Assembly (NCBI GenBank): GCA_956465555.1
Contig: OY101118.1
Coordinates: 1,723,251 to 1,787,250 of the forward strand
Direction: 5' to 3'
DNA length: 64,000 bases
Source of the DNA: Nitzschia sp. pyKryTriq1
Taxonomy: Eukaryota; Bacillariophyta; Bacillariophyceae; Bacillariales; Bacillariaceae
Below are positions 40,427-50,046 of this stretch, one piece after another. Below the pieces are notes generated by a model. It saw only the letters and a program-made list of their open reading frames with translations, was not told the origin of the DNA and did not search any database. The first letter of the stretch is position 1; each line of letters opens with the position of its first letter. A program made the translations under genes and the position numbers.

Positions 40427-43123
40427 ATGAAATCCATAACTCGCCCGTCGACCCACAGCATATCCAATCTCGTACAACACCAACAGCCGCGTCACGATGA
40501 AGCACCCACGCCAACGATTTCCAACTGTGGGTCCCCCGACAAGTTGCCTCCCCCCTTAAGTCTTGGAAGTACCCGTAGTTGGCGTCTGGAGAACGTCCTG
40601 TCGGCAGCTCCACCCGCCTCGAAGAACAGCGCGCACAACTCGTCTTGCGATTCTCTTTCGTCGCAGGAGGCTCGCTTTTCCAGTCCGACGGCCGAACCGA
40701 TCAATATGAAACGACCTCTCTTGGAAGAAACACCAGTTAGTTTCTCTCCGCGTGTGGCTTCCGTGAGATCAAGCACCCGCCAACGACCGAATCCTCAACG
40801 GCCGCTCAGCAACAAATACAGACGAGCTTCTTCGTTGCCCCAAAAACTGGATGAGTATTCCTTGGCTTTAACCATCCATGACAATTTCAACTCGGTTAAT
40901 GGTGATGAGGTGGCGTTTTGGATCTCTCTGATTAAGCACATTATGCCATATACTCTACCATTATTTTGTGATCTCATCAAAACAGGAATGCCATATACTC
41001 TGCTGCAGAGAACAGTTTTGGCTTTGTGGCAGCGTGCCGTGATGGGAAATGAAATCCTGAAACCGTCACCTGTGTTGGACCATTCTCTCCCAAGGCGGCA
41101 ATCCACCGCCACTGCTCCAAGCCGTAACCTTTCCTTCTCGAATGCTCCTCACTTACGGCAGGGTAGAATTCAAGGCATCCCCAATTATGGACAAACCTGC
41201 TATATGAACTCCGTCTTGCAGTCCTTGGCGAGTCTCGAACCATTCTTAGCTTACTTAGAACGGATCCATCAAGTGCACCAGGATCGACTCACGATGACGC
41301 AGCTCTCGTCCTTATCGACGACAACAACTACTGCTACTGATCAACTCGATGCCCAGTCGGCAGACTTCGCGGAACAATTGTTACAGTTGTTATTGGCCGC
41401 CAACGGACTCGATTCCACACTGCACCCGTCCCACAAACAAAAGAATTGTAGCCGTCTCAGGATTGATCCTAGATCATTGTTGAGACGAATCGGGCAAGAT
41501 CATTCACAGTTCTCACGGAGGGGGGAACAACAAGATGCGCAGGAATATTTGCAGGCCCTCTTGGGAGTTGTGATTAGTGAGGCACAGCTGGATTCCATCT
41601 CCGCAGCATCCGATTTTATGATATTTACAGGGGAAAGTACTAACTGCGCGGAAGAACCAATCACGGCTGTAGTGGCGGGAGTAGAGAGACAGAAAGGAAA
41701 ATCCCCTTTTTGGGTCGAACCATCGTCTCTCAATACTCGCAATGTGCCGCGTGATCCCTACGCTGATAGTGTTCTTTCTCTTTCCTCCTTACTGGAACGT
41801 ATTGACGAAAATCAAAAGGCTAACAAGCTGCTACCGGCAACAATTTTGAAGGAAGGAACAGTCGGAACTGATTGCAGCAGTGTGTCCACTGCTTTGGAAG
41901 TGCCATCATCCTCGCAGAATAGGAGCAGTGGCGATGGTCAGAATCACCGGCCAGTGCCGGAAGAAAAGAAACAAGAAGATTTTGAAATCGCCGTTCCTTT
42001 CAATGCGTCCGAAGAGTGCTGGGAGGCGCTTGGCCACACATCAAATCCTCATCTTTCCGAAGTGATGCGCATGCATCCCAATGGAACAACGTCGACTGTC
42101 AGTGAATCGAGTTGGGAGTGTCCACAAAGTCAATCGAAAGCCATGAAAATTGTCCAGACCACCATTTCTTCCATAACACCTTCCCCGCTCAGTGGGTGGT
42201 TGGGATCGACTATTCAGTGTTGCGACTGCCAGCATATCAGACCCATTCGCAACTCTCCCTTTCTCGATATCCCACTCGTTCCAACTTCTGTACCCGGTTA
42301 TTTGGCAAGAGCTCACACGAAAGAACCCGGCCCTAACAGCTCCCCACTGCCTCCGTGTTCGATTGAACAATGCTTGGCGGACTTTACGAGCGTGGAACGT
42401 GTCCAAGATGTCGAGTGTCGATGTTGTACCATTCAATCTGAAATTGTAGAACGCCAGGAAGAAGAGATGTTGCTGGTTGGGGCCATTGAATCCACCGAAA
42501 AGCGTATCAAGGCCAAGGGGGGCGATCCATCGATGGAAACTAAGAGCCTGAAAGAGGAATTGATTAAGATTCAACTTCGACTTGTTAAGCTGCAAACCAT
42601 GGACCCCGACGACGAGGATCTTCAACTAGTGCATCAAAACAGTAGCAAAGAAGAAAGTTTCTTCTGGGGCGACGCCATTTCGACCAACGCCTCCAAAAAA
42701 CTCGCCCGTTGCGATGCCCGGAAATGTCTGTTCCTTACGCGGTGCCCGTCCATCCTTTGCTGCCATATTCAACGTCGGTACTACGATCCCTACTCGAACT
42801 GTATGGAAAAGTGTGTTCAGCATGTCCAATTTGAAGAGATCCTCAACTTAGCTCCATATTGTGCCTACAGTCCTGAGGCTAGTACTTCTTGGGTGGCGGG
42901 GAGTTCCCGCCACTCGCACCGTAGCAACACCAAGAAGTACAAAATGTTGTACCGCCTGGAAAGCATCATTGAACATCGGGGAACCGCGCATGGCGGACAT
43001 TACGTGTCTTACAGACGATTTGGAAAGTCGTGGTTCCGCGTGAGTGACAATGCAATCTCACATATTTCCTGGAGAGACGTACGCAATTGCCAGGCCTACA
43101 TGCTATTCTATGAAGCCATGTAG
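40427..43123 (+). CDS. Ubiquitin carboxyl-terminal hydrolase (USP/C19 family)
   Basis: An 898-residue cysteine protease of the USP family, which removes ubiquitin from proteins. The Cys box IPNYGQTCYMNSVLQSL places the nucleophile at residue 258. QQDAQEYLQALL follows as the QQD box. The His box near the C-terminus (IIEHRGTAHGGHYVSYRRFG, His 858; then WFRVSDNAISHI and AYMLFYEAM) completes the active site. A zinc-ribbon-like pair of CxxC motifs is present: CCDC before the finger region and CRCC in VQDVECRCCTIQ. The insert of about 350 residues between the boxes and the Ser-rich N-terminus of 240 residues are disordered. The fingers hold a coiled segment (ERQEEEMLLVGAIESTEKRI). Overall order resembles the USP30/Ubp15-like group, but assignment to one orthologue is not safe. 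The first ATG of the frame is chosen. Confidence 0.92.
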   Translation: MKSITRPSTHSISNLVQHQQPRHDEAPTPTISNCGSPDKLPPPLSLGSTRSWRLENVLSAAPPASKNSAHNSSCDSLSSQEARFSSPTAEPINMKRPLLEETPVSFSPRVASVRSSTRQRPNPQRPLSNKYRRASSLPQKLDEYSLALTIHDNFNSVNGDEVAFWISLIKHIMPYTLPLFCDLIKTGMPYTLLQRTVLALWQRAVMGNEILKPSPVLDHSLPRRQSTATAPSRNLSFSNAPHLRQGRIQGIPNYGQTCYMNSVLQSLASLEPFLAYLERIHQVHQDRLTMTQLSSLSTTTTTATDQLDAQSADFAEQLLQLLLAANGLDSTLHPSHKQKNCSRLRIDPRSLLRRIGQDHSQFSRRGEQQDAQEYLQALLGVVISEAQLDSISAASDFMIFTGESTNCAEEPITAVVAGVERQKGKSPFWVEPSSLNTRNVPRDPYADSVLSLSSLLERIDENQKANKLLPATILKEGTVGTDCSSVSTALEVPSSSQNRSSGDGQNHRPVPEEKKQEDFEIAVPFNASEECWEALGHTSNPHLSEVMRMHPNGTTSTVSESSWECPQSQSKAMKIVQTTISSITPSPLSGWLGSTIQCCDCQHIRPIRNSPFLDIPLVPTSVPGYLARAHTKEPGPNSSPLPPCSIEQCLADFTSVERVQDVECRCCTIQSEIVERQEEEMLLVGAIESTEKRIKAKGGDPSMETKSLKEELIKIQLRLVKLQTMDPDDEDLQLVHQNSSKEESFFWGDAISTNASKKLARCDARKCLFLTRCPSILCCHIQRRYYDPYSNCMEKCVQHVQFEEILNLAPYCAYSPEASTSWVAGSSRHSHRSNTKKYKMLYRLESIIEHRGTAHGGHYVSYRRFGKSWFRVSDNAISHISWRDVRNCQAYMLFYEAM

Positions 43124-43222
43124 CTCGTTTGTAATATGTTTGAAAAGTTTATTATTCGCTCAATGCCATTATTGTGAATTATATGAATTATAGATGCAGC
43201 GTCTGGATGTTTCATTCGACGC

Positions 43223-45220
43223 CTACTTGTCTCCGCGAGCACATCGAGCTGGAGAACGACGCAATAAAAAGTATGCGATATCCAAATGCCTTGCGGCAAG
43301 GAGAAATGGATCAAGCCCTGTGATTGGATCGGGACGATCCACACTATCCGGGTAGCACCGAACAAGTTCCTGGACGATGATTTGAACGGAGGGATCAACA
43401 TCGTCGTGCTCTCCCATGTACACCAAAATTGTGTGCAGTGGAAGACGACCCGTCTTGATCGGTTCTCTGGAAGCTTCTGGTTCCATTTCGAGAAGCTTGA
43501 GTACATGCTGCTTCCAATCCTGTGTATTGCTTTGGGATTCTTCAGCCGCACATTCAGATCGATTACGACTGATCGAGTAATGGAGAGGAACCATTCCATG
43601 TACGTCTTTCAACAAAACATGATGGCGATAAAGCCAAAGGAATAGCTCAATAAGAGGGCCTGGGATATTCGGGCCGTGGGTTGAGGACAGCTTGCACACA
43701 TTGTGCAAAAGGGTTGGTGACGAGGTTGCTGGAACGATAGAAGACGCTGCTGTCACTAGTAATGAAATCCTGTCCAAGAGAGACCCAAACGTATTACTGG
43801 CATCGTCCCGCACTTTTGTGCCCGGGCCCTTGATGCTAGCGCAAGTCTTGTCCTGGAGGATAACATGGTCAACGGCCTCTCGAAGCAAATCATGGTAGTA
43901 GTCATCCTGCTTGAAACAATGTCTTCGGAGACCAGACGGTTCTAAAGGGTAAAATGATCTCGTGCTGTAGAATCCTTGTCCGCCTTCAATGTGTCTAACC
44001 CATTCAAGATCGACCGGAGTGTAGCCTGCTTTGTTTACTGACCAGAGCAATGGGTGGGTAGAGAAAGGAGATCCTGGGTCAGAAGGCTTCCCAGCAGCGA
44101 TCGTGCAATCAACAATTCGTGAAAGGATTTCAAAGGGAACTCCTACCGAACATGCAACATGCAAGGGGAGATCTCCAAATATATTTCGGTGCGCCATCAT
44201 TTCGTTTGATCCTGGCCTTGAAGTGAGTACATTGATCAAGGGTAGATAATTTCCAAAGTTGCGCAAAGCAACGTGGAGTGGGGAACAGCCCGTCAGTTTG
44301 GAGTTCTTGAAGGTAACAGAAGGGTCAATTTCGACGAGGTATTTCGCGGCCTCGAGTATTCGACGGGCTTGCGAGTTCTGCTCGTCTCCAGAGGATTCGT
44401 AACCCAGAGAAGAGCCAATGGTGAAAAGTTTGATCAACAGAGAGCATTCGAGCCCCGTGGATAGTTTCTTCTGTGTCTTGTGGCCGAAGAACTCTTTGAA
44501 TAGCTCCATGGATTGGAGGGATGTTCCAAGCTGGACGCCCATCATTACGTGGTCCATGGGCAGTTGACCATTACGGTCCTTCTTGGCGAGAGCCGACATC
44601 GATTCATGTGACTCCCTACAGCAAACCTCCTCGGCATCAAGCAGAGTTCTCAACACTTTAGCGCTACAACAAGGATTCAATATGGCATCTCGTAATGGAG
44701 TGTGGTTAGGAATGAGCTGGCTTGCTCGAACCTGGAAAGGACATGCCACTATAAGTGCCGAAATGGCTTCGAATAACACTTCTGTGTCTAGATCACTAGA
44801 AGCACATGCTAGCCCCAGTGGAGTCTCGTAGTACAGCGAATCTGACCCATCAAAACCGAAGAAAGATCCCTCCACGCAGCGTTTCACAGAGTGATTGAAA
44901 AAGCGATTTCCGATTTGGTTTTCAGGAATTTGTTTTGGTATCGCTTCCTCTGGATTCGACCGACACCTTCTAATGACGTTCACCCAGTCTTTAGAACGAC
45001 ATAATTGCGTCAGGTTATTTTCGACCACTGCGTCAACTTGCGTGTGCTCCTGTCTCCTCTTATTCGATTTGTTGGTGGCACATCTTAATCTCGGAGCCGT
45101 CTTCGCAGTTTTGCTTTCCGCCAAAATTCGTCGCTCCCGACCAGAGTGGTCGTTTGCCCCTTCCATCGGTGAGGGTGCGATATAAATAAAGCTTGCTAAA
45201 CGTGGGTTTGCCTCCATCAT
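43223..45220 (-). CDS. Ankyrin-repeat-like protein
   Basis: A protein of about 665 residues, taken from the ATG at 45220 since the frame two codons further out begins with GTG. Several ankyrin-type units are seen: ETPLGLACASSDLDTEVLFE, HTPLRDAILNPCCSAKVLRTLL, CSPLHVALRNFGNYLPLINVL, DLPLHVACSVGVPFEILSRI, MVPLHYSISRNRSE and RLPLHTILVYMGEHDDVD. They are irregularly spaced by 60-100 residues, more like the loose ankyrin proteins frequent in diatoms than a tight stack. The N-terminal 60 residues are basic. No membrane span or enzyme domain is seen, so a scaffold role is inferred. It is convergent with the ubiquitin protease, 99 bp apart. Confidence 0.85.
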   Translation of the reverse strand: MMEANPRLASFIYIAPSPMEGANDHSGRERRILAESKTAKTAPRLRCATNKSNKRRQEHTQVDAVVENNLTQLCRSKDWVNVIRRCRSNPEEAIPKQIPENQIGNRFFNHSVKRCVEGSFFGFDGSDSLYYETPLGLACASSDLDTEVLFEAISALIVACPFQVRASQLIPNHTPLRDAILNPCCSAKVLRTLLDAEEVCCRESHESMSALAKKDRNGQLPMDHVMMGVQLGTSLQSMELFKEFFGHKTQKKLSTGLECSLLIKLFTIGSSLGYESSGDEQNSQARRILEAAKYLVEIDPSVTFKNSKLTGCSPLHVALRNFGNYLPLINVLTSRPGSNEMMAHRNIFGDLPLHVACSVGVPFEILSRIVDCTIAAGKPSDPGSPFSTHPLLWSVNKAGYTPVDLEWVRHIEGGQGFYSTRSFYPLEPSGLRRHCFKQDDYYHDLLREAVDHVILQDKTCASIKGPGTKVRDDASNTFGSLLDRISLLVTAASSIVPATSSPTLLHNVCKLSSTHGPNIPGPLIELFLWLYRHHVLLKDVHGMVPLHYSISRNRSECAAEESQSNTQDWKQHVLKLLEMEPEASREPIKTGRLPLHTILVYMGEHDDVDPSVQIIVQELVRCYPDSVDRPDPITGLDPFLLAARHLDIAYFLLRRSPARCARGDK

Positions 45221-45670
45221 CTTCACTCAATGGTTTCATTGAAGGATACCCTTGTGTGACAGCGGCATCAACTGTTGCTTCCGAAATCTTGGGATTTTTG
45301 TTCTGCGAAAGCTCATGAGGTGCTCGACGATCGACCGTGAGCGAGCGGCGAGTGAGCTACCGGGTACACGTACTGTATCGCCAACACTACCCGGACCTTC
45401 GGGAATTCGCTAAAAATGGCGAACTCGTTTGACCTCCGACCGTGTCCTTTCTCCCCGAACCGACGACTTCATCATTGGAGCTTTTCCTGACGTGTTTCGG
45501 GTTTTACGGAGAAAGGCTCAGGATTTCTCTTGTACTTTTACCTACAAAGCGCGTAAAACAAGGACTTTTCTTGTACTTTCCACGATTATGTACAGGTACA
45601 GTACCGGTACTGTACCGGTATGATACTGGTACAGTACACGTATTGTACTGGTACCGGTACAGTACCAGTA
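45221..45670. other. Spacer with dense GTAC palindromes
   Basis: Upstream region of the ankyrin gene, then a run of GTACCGGTAC and GTACTGGTAC-like units between 45590 and 45670 that abuts the inverted-repeat element. No gene. Confidence 0.5.
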
Positions 45671-45818
45671 CAGGAACATCCAAGGATCGAGCGATCACGC
45701 GCGCTCCACCTTCCTCCACTGAACTCAAAAGCGCGTTAAATCGAAACCGCGGTGTCTGCTTCTCAGCGTGGCCCACGGTTCTTGGCCTGGCCCACGGTTC
45801 TTGGCCTGGGCCAAGAAT
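45671..45818 (+). repeat. Left terminal inverted repeat
   Basis: 148 bp, ending in two direct copies of a CCCACGGTTCTTGGCCTGG unit. Outside the matching part the left side continues with more GGCCAAGAA units. Confidence 0.88.
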
Positions 45819-46278
45819 AGGCCAAGAATTCTTGGCCTAGAGCCCCCCTTTTGAAGTGACGGAGAGGGAAGGAAGGTCAGACGTGGGAAGGAAGGTCAGA
45901 CGTCCGCGACGAACGGAGAACAGACGAAACTTCCGGAGCCTCTCATCGGAGAGGCTCCAAGCAGCAGCAAGGAAGTCGATTCTGTTGTTCTTGTGTTTAC
46001 TCTTTTGTATTGCTTGTAACCATCCTGTCGAGGATAGTCACAAGCAATACTATAGTTCGTTCTAGGCTATCGAGCCTAGCGTTTCGAATGTTAAACCACC
46101 ACCGCCCCAGCCACCTTCGCAATCACGGAGGTGTGCGACAGGCGGGACTCCTACTAGTCCCGCTACTAGTCCCGAATTATGCCACACACCACCTGTTCTA
46201 GTCTAGACATGACGCACCAGCGATGCCACGCAGGTGGCGGTAGCCACTCTGTGCTTCCCCCCCCATTTTTTAAAAAAA

Positions 46279-46333
46279 TCTGTTGGTCATTCGGACCAGA
46301 GAACCATATGGTTCTCTGATTCGGACCAACAGA
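46279..46333. repeat. 55-bp palindrome with nested 22-bp core
   Basis: Arms TCTGTTGGT and ACCAACAGA enclose paired TCGGACCA-type blocks and a perfect core at 46297-46318 whose arms also occur at 5425-5446. Confidence 0.75.
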
Positions 46334-46352
46334 GCATACGTGCATATCTAAT

Positions 46353-47034
46353 TTGTTACAAGCCCCATCGATATCGGCGGTGTCGGCCAAGGCGACGGTC
46401 GAAGAAATCAAAGCATCGCTTGGACCAAACAAATTCAAACAGCTCAAACGACTCACCAAAGACTTTGCTGAAAGTAGTCTCTCCCCTGAGGGCTATGTCG
46501 ATCAATCCGCAGCCCTGTTCGATCGGGGCTATGCTGATCCAGACTTTTGGTCCTTCTTACCGTCGCTGTTGGAATCCTGCCCGAATTCCCAAGCTTCTGA
46601 ACATGCCCTGCAATACATGAACAGCGTCCGGCGACAACAATTTGCGGAAAAGAAACCGGCGGCCACGCGACCCAATCTTGCCGTCGCTGGCACTTCATCA
46701 TGGGGTGGAAGTGGCCCTGCTATCAGCAGGGTCGCGCAACCCCCCACTGTGAGGTCGTCGCCAGCAACTAGGACCAACAACTTCCCTGCCATGCCTGCCC
46801 GCCTAGCTCCTGCTGTAATGGGTTCCAAGAAGAAGATGGGGTGGTACCGGAGCCGCTACTGTGGTCCGAGCCAAGGCCTCACCAGGGTCCGTGGCAGTGG
46901 CAGCCGCCAATCAAGGCCCACAGGGAGGGAGTGCGACGAAATTCATGGCCAAGCAATTACTCGAGAGAGGTTCGTGCATCGGAAGATCAGACGAACTACT
47001 AGCAGTACTACACAACATGGGACTGAGGAAGTAG
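46353..47034 (+). pseudogene. Captured ZNF598/Hel2-like C-terminal fragment
   Basis: The first part (frame at 46353, no ATG) reads VEEIKASLGPNKFKQLKRLT, FAESSLSPEGYVDQSAALFD, then FWSFLPSLLESCPN and QASEHALQYMNSVRRQQ. This resembles the helical C-terminal domain of the ribosome-collision E3 ligase ZNF598/Hel2. Near 46838, after GSKKKM, the protein-like reading shifts to another frame and continues as WGGTGAATVVRAKASPG, GGSATKFMAKQLLERG and NMGLRK to a stop at 47034. The RING and zinc fingers are absent. The frameshift, the missing 5' half and the position between inverted repeats show a captured, broken copy. The parental gene is not in the window. Confidence 0.6.
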
Positions 47035-47092
47035 TCCCACGAGTCATCAGTCAGCTGACGAAGAACAGACTACGGAGATTTCAACAGATATC
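46960..47092 (+). repeat. Dispersed repeat shared with 24636-24762
   Basis: Inverted relative to the copy at 24.6 kb, covering the last codons and 3' flank of the captured fragment. It shows that this gene end exists at least twice outside an intact gene. Confidence 0.7.
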
Positions 47093-47108
47093 TTGGCCTG
47101 GGCCAAGA

Positions 47109-47256
47109 ATTCTTGGCCCAGGCCAAGAACCGTGGGCCAGGCCAAGAACCGTGGGCCACGCTGAGAAGCAGACACCGCGGTTTCGATTTAACGCGCTTTT
47201 GAGTTCAGTGGAGGAAGGTGGAGCGCGCGTGATCGCTCGATCCTTGGATGTTCCTG
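47109..47256 (-). repeat. Right terminal inverted repeat
   Basis: Reverse complement of 45671-45818 without a visible mismatch. Confidence 0.88.
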
Positions 47257-47854
47257 GTATTTCCTGCTATAGTACAGAGCTGTATCGTACGAACGGGTCC
47301 TTTCGTACAAGCATCCCTCATTACTACTTTATTCACTCTCTACTCGACACGGACGACGACGACGACGACGACGACGACTCGACCTTCCGGGGCTGGTTTC
47401 GTTCGTTTACAACAATTCCTTGGAATTCCTGGCATTAGCCTAGTTCTCGACCAAATGTCACCGATGTAATCGATTAGACCAGCTTTGTTGCTTTGCTAGC
47501 AATGTACTAGCCCAAAGAGCAATATTAGACTAGAATCTGGGCTTTACAACAAAGACCGTTTTCTATTCGTGTTCAACCATTGTGGTAAATGAAAGTGCGC
47601 CAAGTATCTCAAGTATGATGTCAACTATGCCACCGAGCGACTGTTTGGCGATCTGTTTCTTGATCCCATGTTTGACACCTTCCTTTTTGCTGATTCCCCT
47701 CCCCCCGTATAGAGCTCGAGTAATTGACGAAAGCGATGGATGCGCTTCCTTCCGTAACTTTTACCACAGCTACCTTCTTATGGTCTGGAATGAGGAACTC
47801 TTTCAACTCTGATGAGGCTAATCCACACAAAGGAAAGGATGATGATGGGATTTT
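47257..47854. other. Spacer with GAC run
   Basis: A run of about nine GAC units lies at 47351-47377. The rest has no structure and should include the 3' UTR of the glycosyltransferase. Confidence 0.5.
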
Positions 47855-49403
47855 TTACTCGTTTGATTTAGTTGCCCGTCCAAAAGGTTGTTCAATCGAA
47901 AGATATCCGTCCTTTCCAAACTTTGAACAGTGTCCATAAAAGTGTTCACTTTGGAATTTCCCAGGTCCGACATGGTTTCGACCCCAGCTGTGCTCCAGAT
48001 CGGCCCGTATCCGATGCCATTCATGGTGTAGTTTGCGGCAGAGTCTCTGTTGGATGACATCGCTATCCTGAGGAAGACATAACCATGGCTTCTGACACAA
48101 CGTAAAATGGGTTGTTACGACCTCAGCTAGAGGCCGATTCCGACAATCCTCGCACTCTTCCTGCCCTGTGCGACATCTTCCATGCGGGACATCATCCACG
48201 GTTGGTTTGTCTCTGGGGTTGTCCGCCATTTGATTGTAAACGCATCGATTCAGTTCCACGGCCTCGCCCGCATGCAAAACATCGTAATAGTACGGAATGA
48301 TCCCTTGAAAGGTCATTGAACCATAAAATGGACCGACAAGACCACCCCAACCACCATTTTTTCGGAAATCGCCCTTTTTGATTATTGCTACAAATTCGTT
48401 GTACACATCTAAGTCGGGTCGTAAGACAAGAAATCCTCCTTGGACTGGTTTGTACTTTCTTTCCGGACCCACCATGTTATCTTTGGAATAAAAAAAAAGT
48501 CGCAACGAGCACTGTGTCAGATATTTTCTCAACAGACGCTGGACGCGTGATACGTTAACGTGGGAGATGGCTGCACTGCTGACTGCTGCACTTACAATCT
48601 CTAGTGAAATACGCGTTGACTTTGGTAGGTTTTTCCATTTCGGGCCACATAATGGGGACCCCTTCTGTATCGTACTCCGCTTTTAGATCCTCTTGGTCCA
48701 CGAGCATCCAATCGAACAAGGCATCCAGAGGTTTCAAGATGAGGACATCTAAATCTAGATGGACCACGATGGGATGCTGCACCAATGTGTATGCTTCCAG
48801 CTTGACCAATTCCTTTTCCCCACAACATCCATTCTTTTCAATATTTTGTCGCAAAAAATCTCCTTCAATGTCTTTGACGGCTACAGGCGTTTCTCGCCGA
48901 ATGAGTTCGTAGCCCAAGTCTTTCAAAGGAGCCGCGCACCTGTCTCCGTCGGGGTGGTATATTGCATACATTTTGTAGTCGTAGCGCCCCCCAAGATCTC
49001 CGTGCACCGAGGCGAGATGAATAGCGTGTTTGAGGACTGCTGCCCCTTCCGTAATGGGATCCGCCCCGCATCCCGTCACAGTCACCGCAAAGCCGATTGT
49101 AACTCCCGTCGGCGTCACATCCTTCACCGGTACTTGTACTTTTACCGGAGGGGCGACGCCTCGGTCTTTTTGGATGATTTGCTCGGACAAACCGATATTT
49201 TGTTCTGGTTGTTCTAGTTGACCCCCTGGAGTATTGGGAGGATTCCCCAGAAGGACGATGTAGAAGGCAGCCACATATCCAATACAAACAAGACCCGTGC
49301 ACCCCAGCAGCAACCACTGAATGGAAATAACTCGACGTTGCTTCACTTCAAAGGGATTTGTAGGGTTGGGATTGCGCCTCCGACTTTGTGCTCCCAGTCT
49401 CAT
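47855..49403 (-). CDS. Golgi-type glycosyltransferase (GT-A, GT8-like)
   Basis: Exons 49403-48596 and 48480-47855 give 477 residues. A short basic head and one membrane span at about 28-52 (IQWLLLGCTGLVCIGYVAAFYIVLL) make it a type II membrane protein with a lumenal catalytic domain. That domain contains a DxD metal/sugar-nucleotide motif in VVHLDLDVLILKPLD. The intron (donor GTAAGTG, acceptor after a T tract) joins YFTRD to YNMVGPERKYKPVQGGFLVL, and then GGWGGLVGPFYGSMTFQGIIPYYY, which I recognise from GT8/glycogenin-like nucleotide-sugar transferases. A C-terminal Cys-rich part (CRTGQEECEDC..HFTLCQKPWLC) is expected to form disulfides. Donor sugar and acceptor are unknown. Addition of sugars to secreted or wall-associated proteins is an inference. 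Confidence 0.88.
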
Positions 49404-50046
49404 TTTAGCTTCTTATTCCTGCTGTATACTTGTACTGTAGTGGCAATTGCTTGTGCGGTACTTGTACAGTACTGTAGTCGCAAAAGGATGAGACATCCGA
49501 GTATTTGTACATACCGGTACCAGGTACCATATGCGAAATGCGAATGAGCTATTCCTTGTAGCGGTCAGCGGTCATCGTGAAGAAATCATCATCATCGTGA
49601 ACGAGACACAGCGACACACGTTGATTTTTCGCGGACATTCACTCGTGACTCGAGAAAAGATCGTATGGTCGTCTCTTCTCTTGCGCCTTCCGCCTTCTGC
49701 GCCTCTCGCCATCACCCATCACCCATCACCCATCACCCATCACCCATCACCATCTTCATTCTCATCATGATCGATGATTCGATGCATCCATGATGCTGTG
49801 TTGACTACTCCTCCTCCTCCTCCTTCTCACTTAGAAATTTTCGACGTAACGTCAACTTAGCAAACTCTCGGGCAAGTGCTCAAGCCGGACACTCGTGGTG
49901 ATTAGGATTGCTGATTCTTTTTCCTTGGCACCTGGCAGAACAAAACTCTGCGGAACGAATCGAATCATTGGGGAAGAATTTGGTTCACCTCGCTCCTTTC
50001 TACAGGCTACTGGCCGGTACCTGTACTGGTAGCCATACTCAATACC
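49404..50046. other. Divergent spacer
   Basis: This lies between two divergent genes. It has a TACCGGTACCAGGTACC cluster near 49513, an ATCACCC tandem run and a CTC run near 49808-49830. Confidence 0.5.
49710..49752. repeat. Heptamer tandem repeat (CATCACC)n
   Basis: Six or so perfect 7-bp units. The unit differs from the TTAGGG/CCCTAA telomere repeat expected for diatoms. Confidence 0.85.

Larger units (their letters stand above)
45671..47256. mobile_element. TIR element carrying a captured gene fragment
   Basis: A 1586-bp element bounded by 148-bp inverted repeats that are identical by eye. The outermost bases are CAGGAACATCC. GTA flanks both ends and could be a 3-bp target duplication, but the neighbourhood is rich in GTA. 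No transposase frame is present, so it is non-autonomous. The interior contains a 55-bp hairpin and the 3' part of a ZNF598/Hel2-like gene with a frameshift. This is the Pack-type organisation known from plant MULE and CACTA elements. Confidence 0.82.
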
